Both the position numbers and the translations under genes were made by a program. This document shows, in pieces, positions 58,564 through 64,000 of a DNA stretch of 64,000 nt (the first letter of the stretch is position 1; the number at the start of each line of letters is the position of its first letter). The DNA comes from Phycicoccus duodecadis. GTDB lineage: Bacteria > Actinomycetota > Actinomycetes > Actinomycetales > Dermatophilaceae. Where the stretch lies: the NCBI RefSeq assembly GCF_002846495.1, contig NZ_PJNE01000001.1, positions 496,001 through 560,000 on the forward strand, written 5' to 3'. The notes beneath the pieces were generated by a model, which was not told where the DNA came from, ran no database searches, and saw only the letters and a list, made by a program, of their open reading frames with translations.

Positions 58564-58640
58564 CCCGTGGGTGGCGGGAGCATCCGGCAGCGGGGCCGCT
58601 GCCGGTCCTGACCCGTGGGTGGCGGGAGCATCCGGCAGCG
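58533..58640 (+). repeat. 48-bp tandem repeat spanning a stop codon (2.2 copies)
   Basis: Units start at 58533, 58581 and 58629 (the last only 12 bp). Copies 1 and 2 differ at three positions. The first unit covers the last codons and stop of the 600-aa gene; the second repeats that stop downstream. Each unit holds an inverted repeat: CCGGCAGCGG-GG-CCGCTGCCGG is perfect in copy 2, with one mismatch in copy 1, and may act as a terminator. Confidence 0.8.
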
Positions 58641-58876
58641 ACACCGAGCCGGTACCCGGGCGCCTCCGACCCCACGGATGGTCATCGGGCTGGTCCCTCC
58701 TGAGGGGGCGGTCTTCGCGACCGAACCGGACGGACGGGCTCCATCGAGCACCAGGCCCCAGCCCGCCGGCTTGGCCCTGACAGCCAAGCTCAGACCACCA
58801 CGGTCACCCCCATGCGGGGGCCGACCCAGGTGCGCGGCCGACGGCCCGACGGACGACCTCACCCGCACGGCGCGGG
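58641..58876. other. Convergent intergenic DNA, no gene seen
   Basis: Between the 48-bp repeats and the DUF222-HNH stop I see no ORF with a start signal. There are two small hairpins, TTGGC/GCCAA near 58770-58787 and CCCCC/GGGGG near 58808-58821, which could help end transcription from either side. Confidence 0.4.
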
Positions 58877-60427
58877 TCAGGCGGATCGGTCGAGGAGCCG
58901 AGCGCCGGTAGCCGGCGGTGAACCCGTGGGCTCCTCGTCGTCGGGCCAGGGGTCGTCGGACGTCATCCAGCCCAGCTCGGACTCCGCCCACGCCTGCTCC
59001 GCCGGGTCGTCGACCCACAGCCCGTCGAGCAGGAGCCGTAGCCGCTCGGGAGTGAGTGGGGGCGGGTCGTGGACGGCCCGTTCGGCGCGGAGCTTCTCGA
59101 GGTGGCGGTCGTAGCTGCCGGGTTCGAGGTCCCACGCGACGTAACGCCCCAGATGGTCGGGCCGCGGGCTCACGGTGGCGATGAGCCGCCTGGTGTGGAC
59201 GTACGTGTGATGGCGCTGGCAGAGAAGGCCTGCGTTGTCGACGTCGGACGCGCCGCCGTCGGCCCAGTGCACGATGTGGTGCGCCTTCGTCCAGGCGGCG
59301 GGGGCGGTGCATCCGGGGAAGGTGCAGCCCCGGTCGCGCCGGCGCAGGAGGCGCCGCTGGGCGCGGGTGAAGAGGCGGACGACCCGGCCGAGGTCGAGCT
59401 CCTCCCCCGCGGTCCCCAGGACATGCGGGATGAGGTCGGCCTCGCACGAGATGCGGCGGAGCACCTGGGGAGACAGGACCGTGGCGGTGGCGCTGGAGCT
59501 GAGCACCTCGCCGCACCCGGTGACCGACACCAGGTCGTTGAGCGCGATGGTCACGTGGACGGCCGACGATGCGGCGGCCGCGCCATCGGCCCCCTTGCCC
59601 TCGGCGTCGAGCGCCGACGACCGGCGACACACCTCGGTGAGCGCCTCGACCCGCCGCTGCCCGGCCGGGCGGAGGTCTCGCTGACCCGTCTCGTCGTCGG
59701 GGGCGGGCGCGCTGAGCGGGCCGATCGCGGCCTCGAGGGCGGTGGCCTGCTCGGGCGTCATCAACAGCTGGTACTCGGTGAGGTCGCCGGACTCGACGAG
59801 GGGCATGGAGAGGCGGGCGCTGCCGGCCAGCCGCTCCTGGAGGTCGTCGAGCTCGCCCGGGAGGCCGTACTCGGCGAGCAGCCGGGGCCGCAGACGCCGC
59901 ATCACCGTCGGGCCCCACTGGACGCCGAGGTCGATGAGGGCGCGGACCACCGTGGGCAGCGCCTCGTCACGCAGGTGCGGGGCCAAGCGCTCGACCTCGC
60001 GCAGCACCGCGGTCGCGAGGGCGGGCGACACGGAGCCGTCAGCGACACCGGCAGCAACCAGGCCGAGGGGCGAGTCGGGCTCGGGCGCAGGGCGGTCGGG
60101 CTGCCATCCCGCTCCGCCACCGGTGACGGCCATCGCGACCGTGGCCACCTGGCCCGCCCCGCCCTGCCGTAGGGACGGCGCGTGGTCGCGCACCCAGGTG
60201 TGGGCGTTGGTACCGGCGGCGGCGACCTCGCCGCGGTTCAGGGCCTCGGCGGTGATGGCCACCCGTGCTGCCGCCGACTGGGCGGCGACGTCGTCGACGA
60301 TCGTGAGCAGCTCGGCGAGCTCGTCGCCGGAGGCCTGGTGCAGCACGTCGGCCATCCCCGCCAGCGCCCCGCCAGCAGCCACCAGCGAGGAGCGACGCTC
60401 CTCGAGACTGACGGCCAGCTGGTCCAT
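58877..60427 (-). CDS. DUF222 and HNH endonuclease domain protein (13E12-repeat type), 516 aa
   Basis: Actinobacterial DUF222-HNH protein. DUF222 covers about 30-330 (MADVLHQASGDELAELLTIV, LPTVVRALIDLGVQWG, LTEYQLLMTPEQATALEAAI). The HNH nuclease motif is at about 363-400 (CTFPGCTAPAAWTKAHHI, HWADGGASDVDNAGLLCQRH), with zinc cysteines and catalytic histidines in place. The C-terminal tail is acidic. ATG 60427 lies 6 nt after TAGTGT (60434-60439): leaderless. Such genes are multicopy in many actinobacteria; their role is unsettled. Confidence 0.9.
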   Translation of the reverse strand: MDQLAVSLEERRSSLVAAGGALAGMADVLHQASGDELAELLTIVDDVAAQSAAARVAITAEALNRGEVAAAGTNAHTWVRDHAPSLRQGGAGQVATVAMAVTGGGAGWQPDRPAPEPDSPLGLVAAGVADGSVSPALATAVLREVERLAPHLRDEALPTVVRALIDLGVQWGPTVMRRLRPRLLAEYGLPGELDDLQERLAGSARLSMPLVESGDLTEYQLLMTPEQATALEAAIGPLSAPAPDDETGQRDLRPAGQRRVEALTEVCRRSSALDAEGKGADGAAAASSAVHVTIALNDLVSVTGCGEVLSSSATATVLSPQVLRRISCEADLIPHVLGTAGEELDLGRVVRLFTRAQRRLLRRRDRGCTFPGCTAPAAWTKAHHIVHWADGGASDVDNAGLLCQRHHTYVHTRRLIATVSPRPDHLGRYVAWDLEPGSYDRHLEKLRAERAVHDPPPLTPERLRLLLDGLWVDDPAEQAWAESELGWMTSDDPWPDDEEPTGSPPATGARLLDRSA

Positions 60428-60543
60428 GGGAAGACACTAGGACCAGCCACCGACAGCCCGTCTGACCAGCGTCTTTGCCGCGCCCGGGAGCGCTGAGCGG
60501 AGGGTGCGCCTCAGGCCGCTCCGAGGCGCACCCCACCTATTGC

Positions 60544-61320
60544 TCATTTCGCGAGTCGGACCTCGACGCCGCCAGAGAAGAGCGAGTCGTGCAGTTCCAC
60601 CTTGGTCAGCTTCGTGCCCTTCGGGACATCGAAGAAGACAGAACCGGTCACGGTGTTGCCGGGGTTGATCTCCTCCCACAGCACCTTCGAATCACCGTCG
60701 TAGATGGATGCCCCGGAGTCGGCCGAGAACTTGCGGTTCTTGCTGTCGAAGGCCACTTGATTGTCGGCGAACATGGACTGCGCCTCGTCCCCGATGTTCG
60801 TAACTTTCACGCTCAGACGGCAGAACTGCCCTTGCGCCTTCGTGTTGAAGTAGGTGTCCCCGACGCTCGCGATGCCGCACTTCATCCCGGAGACGACGAA
60901 CTCGAACTTCCCGTCCCGAACCTTGCTGCCGAACTTCGGACCCGCGGCCGGCTTCGGCGCTGCCGGCTTGGTCACCACAGGCTTCGGGGCTGCAGTCGTC
61001 ACGGCCGGCTTCGGCGAGGCAGGAGCGACAGGGGTCGAAGATTCGACCGTCTTCGTCGCAGGCTCCACGGCCACGACCTTCTCGGGCTGGTCGCCTCCCC
61101 CGCCGAGCGCCGAACCGAAGACGATGAGCCCCACCACGCCGGCCGGGATGAGGTAGCGCTTCTTCTTGAACCAGGGCCGCGGCGCGACACCCGCCGAAAG
61201 GGCGCCCACCGCCGCAGCGTCGGGTGCCCCCGGCGCGAAATGCTCGGTCCATCGCTGCCCATCCCAATAGCGCTGCTGACCATCGGGCTGTGGGTACCAG
61301 CCGGCAGGGGTGTTCGACAT
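60544..61320 (-). CDS. DUF2510-transmembrane-DUF4352-like protein, 258 aa
   Basis: The N-terminal DUF2510 motif AGWYPQPDGQQRYWDGQRW and TEHFAP is at residues 6-31; one membrane helix about 58-76 (IPAGVVGLIVFGSALGGGG); a Pro/Ala/Lys/Thr linker about 80-128; and an exported beta domain like DUF4352 (DGKFEFVVSGMKCGIASVGD, CRLSVKVTNIGDEAQSMFAD, VFFDVPKGTKLTKVELHD). ATG 61320 has GAGGAG 5 nt upstream; this SD falls in the 3' arm of a 7-bp stem (61323-61329 with 61352-61358), so translation could be controlled by the hairpin. Confidence 0.82.
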   Translation of the reverse strand: MSNTPAGWYPQPDGQQRYWDGQRWTEHFAPGAPDAAAVGALSAGVAPRPWFKKKRYLIPAGVVGLIVFGSALGGGGDQPEKVVAVEPATKTVESSTPVAPASPKPAVTTAAPKPVVTKPAAPKPAAGPKFGSKVRDGKFEFVVSGMKCGIASVGDTYFNTKAQGQFCRLSVKVTNIGDEAQSMFADNQVAFDSKNRKFSADSGASIYDGDSKVLWEEINPGNTVTGSVFFDVPKGTKLTKVELHDSLFSGGVEVRLAK

Positions 61321-61669
61321 GCGTGCTCCTCAAGGGGTTGAAGGTCCTCCGGGAGCACAGAGGGGCCCCCGATCGTTCATCGAGTGATCCCCCACCCGTG
61401 AACGCGCCGACCGTAACCAGGCGCCTCTCGGCTGCGGTAGCCGTGGGTCCCATCACGGGCCGAACGAACGATGCGACGCTGCCGAAGGTCGTAGGGCCCC
61501 GCGGAGCCAGCAAGGTAATGAGCACGGAGTCGCGGGCGATCAGCAGCCGACCAATGCCGTCCCCGTGTCGCGCTGCGTGACTCGGCACTCCGTGAGTACA
61601 GCGACTAACACCACCGATGACTTGGTGGAATCAGCTGCGGCTTTCAAGACCCCTTTGTAATCTGTCGCG
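61321..61669. promoter_or_regulatory. Divergent 349-nt region between DUF2510 and metzincin genes
   Basis: No ORF with start signals. On the minus side lies the SD-sequestering stem GTGCTCC/GGAGCAC. On the plus side TAATCT (61658-61663) is 6 nt from GTG 61670, a leaderless promoter for the protease gene. Confidence 0.5.
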
Positions 61670-62692
61670 GTGTCGAATGGGGGGACCAGGGCGCGCCTGG
61701 ACGCGGTGACCGGCGGGCCAAAACGGCGGCACCGCGCGATGATGCGCCGGCTCGAGGAGTTGGACCGTCTCGACCGTGTGGCCTCGAGTCCCGAAGAAGT
61801 CCTTTGGCCCGTCGGGCGGTCGTCCCGCAACGACCCGCGAGCGTGGCAGCCCGGGCCTCGTGACCGGGCGGCGTCGACCAAGTGGTGGGAGCGCCACCCT
61901 GCCATCGGCTTCATCGTCGTGGCTCTGATCATCGGCGGGTGGCTGGCGGGACCCCGCGTCCCCGAATGGGTCGACCGCATGTTCCCCGCTCGGCCGGCGC
62001 TGGCGGTTGGGGAGGAGCGACCCGAACCGCCCGAGGGGTCGACGTCCCGGATACTCCCGCCGGTGGTCGTCAGCGGCGTACCGCCGTCCACCACGTTCGA
62101 CTTCATGGTGACGCAGAACGGTAGCGCCGAGCCCGTGACTTTCGACCCCTGCCGACCCATCCGTTTCGTCGTGCGAGATGCGCTCGGCGCGGGTCCTCGT
62201 GGGCGTGAGGCGGTGACTCGCGCAGTCGCGGCGGTCTCCGCCGCCAGTGGCCTGTCGTTCGAGGACGCGGGTGACACCGATGAGGCTCCGGCGCGGGACC
62301 GGGCCCTTTACCAGCCGGACCGGTATGGCGAGAGTTGGGCACCTGTGCTCATCGCCTGGAGCAACCCCGCGGAGGAGCCCGAGCTCGCGGGCCGGACCGC
62401 TGGGCTGGGCGGTGGTCGGCCCCTCCGTGACACCCACGGGCGGATGACATACGTGAGCGGCACGGTTTGGCTCGACACCCCGTCGCTGGCGCCCGACCTC
62501 ACTACGCCGGAGGGCTTCATCCGCGTGCAGGCGGTCATCATGCACGAGCTGTCTCATGTGCTGGGCGCCGGCCACGTACAGGACAGTCGCGAACTGATGG
62601 CGGAGGAGAACTCGGGACGCACCGACTTCGGCATCGGCGACCGGTACGCGCTGTCCCAGCTCGGCCGAGGCGCCTGTGTCCCGGGCCTCTGA
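61670..62692 (+). CDS. Membrane-anchored metzincin-like zinc protease, 340 aa
   Basis: Basic cytoplasmic head (1-75) with RRHRAMMRRLEELDRLDRVA, a membrane helix about 76-95 (HPAIGFIVVALIIGGWLAGP), then an exported protease domain. The zinc motif VIMHELSHVLGAGHVQD (about 289-305) fits HExxHxxGxxH, and LMAEEN may be the Met-turn. The region RPIRFVVRDALGAGPRGREA with VTRAVAAVSAASGLSFEDAG is like matrixin/pappalysin-like domains in actinobacteria. It starts with GTG 61670 and is leaderless. Substrate unknown. Confidence 0.82.
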   Translation: MSNGGTRARLDAVTGGPKRRHRAMMRRLEELDRLDRVASSPEEVLWPVGRSSRNDPRAWQPGPRDRAASTKWWERHPAIGFIVVALIIGGWLAGPRVPEWVDRMFPARPALAVGEERPEPPEGSTSRILPPVVVSGVPPSTTFDFMVTQNGSAEPVTFDPCRPIRFVVRDALGAGPRGREAVTRAVAAVSAASGLSFEDAGDTDEAPARDRALYQPDRYGESWAPVLIAWSNPAEEPELAGRTAGLGGGRPLRDTHGRMTYVSGTVWLDTPSLAPDLTTPEGFIRVQAVIMHELSHVLGAGHVQDSRELMAEENSGRTDFGIGDRYALSQLGRGACVPGL

Positions 62693-62865
62693 GCCGCGGC
62701 GGAACCCTCGTCGCGGAGGGTGAGGGAGTTCAGACAGCCGACGCCCTCCCCTGCGCTGTCACCCGTCCGTCGTGCCGCTCGACCCACGCAGTACAAGCGG
62801 CGGGTGCACCAGCGCGTACCCCGATCGTGGCACGGTGCGGCTCGTCCGGGCGACGGAGTGATCTC

Positions 62866-62988
62866 CAGCCGCTGGACCACCTCGGGGGCGCCGACCTCCC
62901 GGATGAGCTCCGGCGGCCCGACCACCGCGAGCCTGTCGGTGGCGCGGGACAGCCCGACGAACTGCCGCTCCCGCGATCGGTCTCGCAC
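62866..62988 (-). pseudogene. Remnant of a UvrD-like helicase C-terminus
   Basis: About 40 codons read RERQFVGLSRATDRLAVVGP then ELIREVGAPEVVQRL, which closely resembles the motif VI region and tail of UvrD/Rep-type or DNA-repair helicases (YVGLSRATDQLVVVG). No helicase motifs precede it in any frame, and it continues into unrelated sequence that runs antisense over the protease gene. I read it as a decayed fragment, evidence of a past deletion or rearrangement here. Confidence 0.5.
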
Positions 62989-63099
62989 GTGTCCGCAGTC
63001 GCGACCGAGAGACCCATCGTGACTGCGACCCCTTTCTGGGGAACGGGTCGAGCGGTGAGTACGAGCTCGGCCTCGCCACAGGGTGTCGGAGCGGTGCGC

Positions 63100-63105
63100 T
63101 AGCGT
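63100..63105 (+). promoter_or_regulatory. Promoter of the riboswitch-led operon
   Basis: TAGCGT lies 6 nt before A63112, the first base of aptamer helix P1: the same geometry as the metX and metY promoters. No good -35 is visible. The remaining DNA from 62693 to 63099 holds only the helicase remnant. Confidence 0.55.
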
Positions 63106-63111
63106 GGCAAC

Positions 63112-63210
63112 AGCTCACGAGAGGCAGCGACAAGCCCTGGCTTGCTGTCCGGCAACCCCTCCGCGGGGGTGCCCCAGGTGACGAGCTGGTCATCCGATGA
63201 CAACAGCGGA
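63112..63210 (+). promoter_or_regulatory. SAM-IV-like (SAM-I/IV clan) riboswitch upstream of an unknown operon
   Basis: The RNA aligns with the metX and metY aptamers: P1 AGCUC/GAGCU (63112-116, 183-187), P2 GGCAGC/GCUGUC (123-128, 144-149), inner helix AAGCC/GGCUU (132-136, 139-143), core CCGGCAACC, GUGCCCCAGGUGA, then hairpin GUCAU-CCG-AUGAC (189-201). Pseudoknot: loop UCCGC (160-164) with GCGGA (206-210). All helices differ from the met copies yet keep pairing. A further hairpin GGGGTC/GACCCC (63229-63245) abuts the GAGGAG SD (63246-63251) and may be the translation switch. The ligand is probably SAM but unproven. Confidence 0.82.
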
Positions 63211-63256
63211 TCTCCACGGCCAGGCCGAGGGGTCCGTGTGACCCCGAGGAGCCACC

Positions 63257-63499
63257 GTGCCCGAGAACAACCCCTACGGCGCCGCCGACCTGCGCCCAGG
63301 ACAACTGTCCGATGCGTTCGACGAGCTCCCCACGTCCCAGCTGGTCGAGCACCTGCGGCACCTCGACCACGCCCGCACGCATCGCCCCGACGAGCGCGCG
63401 CGGTGGTGGCTCTCCAAGCTCCTGTCCGAAGGCCAGCGTGCACTGCACCGGCGTGGCCTGAACCCCTCTGCGTGGGTCTACTCCGAGGGCGACCGATGA
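63257..63499 (+). CDS. Small protein of unknown family, 80 aa
   Basis: Not recognised. Acidic/helical: YGAADLRPGQLSDAFDELPT, then LVEHLRHLDHARTHRPDERA and RWWLSKLLSEGQRALHRRGL, ending NPSAWVYSEGDR. No signal peptide, membrane helix or cysteine. GTG 63257 has GAGGAG 5 nt upstream, directly after the hairpin of the riboswitch expression platform. Its stop overlaps the next ATG (ATGA), so it is the first gene of a translationally coupled operon of at least three genes. Confidence 0.75.
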   Translation: MPENNPYGAADLRPGQLSDAFDELPTSQLVEHLRHLDHARTHRPDERARWWLSKLLSEGQRALHRRGLNPSAWVYSEGDR

Positions 63500-63855
63500 G
63501 CGACGGGGTCCTGCGCGTGCTGGTCGACGACGTCCGCGTCTTCAAGGACGGACGACCGGCGCTCGTGGCGCGAACATCCGACGAGGTCCTGACGCTGCTG
63601 GCGTCGCTCGGCGGGCGGACGATCGACGAGCTCTGGCTCGACCACGACCTCATCGATGACGACACGGTCCAACCGGTCGTCGACCACTTGGTGTCCGTCG
63701 CGGCAGCAGGCACTCCCGCACCGGTCCGTCAGGTGCTGGTCCACAGCGCGAACGTGAGGGCCGGCCATCGCGTCACGGTGGAGCTCGTCGCCGCCGGGTA
63801 CCGAGCCCGACGTTCGTTCGTCGCGGGGATGTGGAGGCACGCTTGGAGCCGATGA
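63496..63855 (+). CDS. Receiver-fold protein resembling the cyclic-phosphate-processing (cREC) family, 119 aa
   Basis: Receiver-like alpha/beta fold with paired acidic residues VLVDDVRVF (D11, D12), a central LWLDHDLIDDDTVQPVVDHL (D49-H50-D51) and VLVHSANVRAGHRV (H83-S84-A85-N86). The LDHDL plus HSAN pairing is what I associate with the cREC family, proposed from comparative genomics to process cyclic phosphates on RNA ends; it is not a standard phospho-receiver. ATG overlaps the 80-aa gene by 4 bp, and the stop overlaps the following ATG. The SAM-type riboswitch control is unexpected for such a protein. Confidence 0.7.
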   Translation: MSDGVLRVLVDDVRVFKDGRPALVARTSDEVLTLLASLGGRTIDELWLDHDLIDDDTVQPVVDHLVSVAAAGTPAPVRQVLVHSANVRAGHRVTVELVAAGYRARRSFVAGMWRHAWSR

Positions 63856-64000
63856 CGCCGCCCGGCGAGGTGCCCGACCTCGACGGGCTGCTCGCACTGG
63901 CCGACGACCTCGTCCGCGCCGCGGGTTGGCTCCGGCGTGAGGTGGTGGGGAATGACCCGACGATGGCCCGCTCCTACGCCTGGTCGGCAGCGAGGCGCGC
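63852..64000 (+). CDS. Third gene of the riboswitch operon, N-terminus only (partial)
   Basis: Open from ATG 63852 (4-bp overlap with the cREC-like stop) to the window edge: about 49 codons. The start reads MTPPGEVPDLDGLLALADDL, then VRAAGWLRREVVGNDPTMAR. Helical so far, with no recognised domain. Being cut by the edge, its length and role are unknown. Confidence 0.6.
   Translation, partial: MTPPGEVPDLDGLLALADDLVRAAGWLRREVVGNDPTMARSYAWSAARR

Noticed and set aside
62554..62865. Continuation of the helicase-like minus-strand ORF as a real 144-aa gene
   Set aside because: Only the first 40 codons look like helicase; the rest is antisense to the protease gene and shows no conserved pattern.

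Overview
The window is chromosomal DNA of very high G+C from an actinomycete. The division/cell-wall cluster keeps the actinobacterial tail ftsZ-ylmD-yggS-sepF-yggT-divIVA, the primary sigma factor is of the HrdB/SigA type with a Lys/Ala-rich N-terminus, methionine genes carry SAM-IV riboswitches, there is an F420/Ddn-type oxidoreductase and a DUF222-HNH protein, and many genes look leaderless (TANNNT about 6-7 nt before the start codon). The gene content fits Micrococcales, perhaps Intrasporangiaceae; that placement is inference from memory of family content, not a computed result.

Layout. 1-20,250 (minus strand): an essentially complete dcw cluster transcribed from mraZ (20,247) through rsmH, ftsL-like, ftsI, murE, murF, mraY, murD, ftsW, murG, murC, ftsQ, ftsZ, ylmD, yggS, sepF, yggT and divIVA, followed by the start of a DksA/TraR-like gene. 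Nearly all junctions between ftsL and ftsQ are 4-bp ATGA/GTGA overlaps or gaps of a few bases. 20,248-25,282: a divergent control region with four pairs of MraZ-box-like repeats, then a MoxR ATPase-DUF58-transglutaminase operon. 25,383-34,360: sigA, a universal stress protein, metX behind a SAM-IV riboswitch, DUF4192, DUF1232, EcsC, a family A DNA polymerase and a PAC2 protein. 34,437-41,660: hrpA helicase, a small/large gene pair resembling type VII secretion substrates, and metY behind a second SAM-IV riboswitch. 41,745-49,630: aldo/keto reductase, Ddn-like protein, membrane proteins, hydrolase, SMR-like transporter, patatin, SprT-like protein and an oxalate/formate-family MFS transporter. 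49,889-62,700: accessory genes (secreted protein plus lipoprotein of lower G+C, MFS transporter fused to a cyclic-nucleotide domain, a second aldo/keto reductase, several unknowns, DUF222-HNH, DUF2510/DUF4352, a membrane-anchored metzincin-like protease).

63,100-64,000: the most unusual locus. A third aptamer of the SAM-I/SAM-IV fold, with the same promoter-to-aptamer geometry and the same pseudoknot covariation as the metX and metY riboswitches, precedes a tightly coupled operon that does not look like methionine metabolism: an unrecognised 80-residue protein, a protein resembling the cyclic-phosphate-processing receiver (cREC) family, and a third gene cut by the window edge.

How the genes work together: the dcw block makes peptidoglycan precursors (murC-G, mraY), polymerises and cross-links septal wall (ftsW, ftsI), builds the Z-ring (ftsZ, sepF, ftsQ/L) and directs polar growth (divIVA). 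The MoxR operon next door may share MraZ control. MetX and MetY together form the acetylhomoserine direct-sulfhydrylation route to homocysteine, and both are under SAM control.
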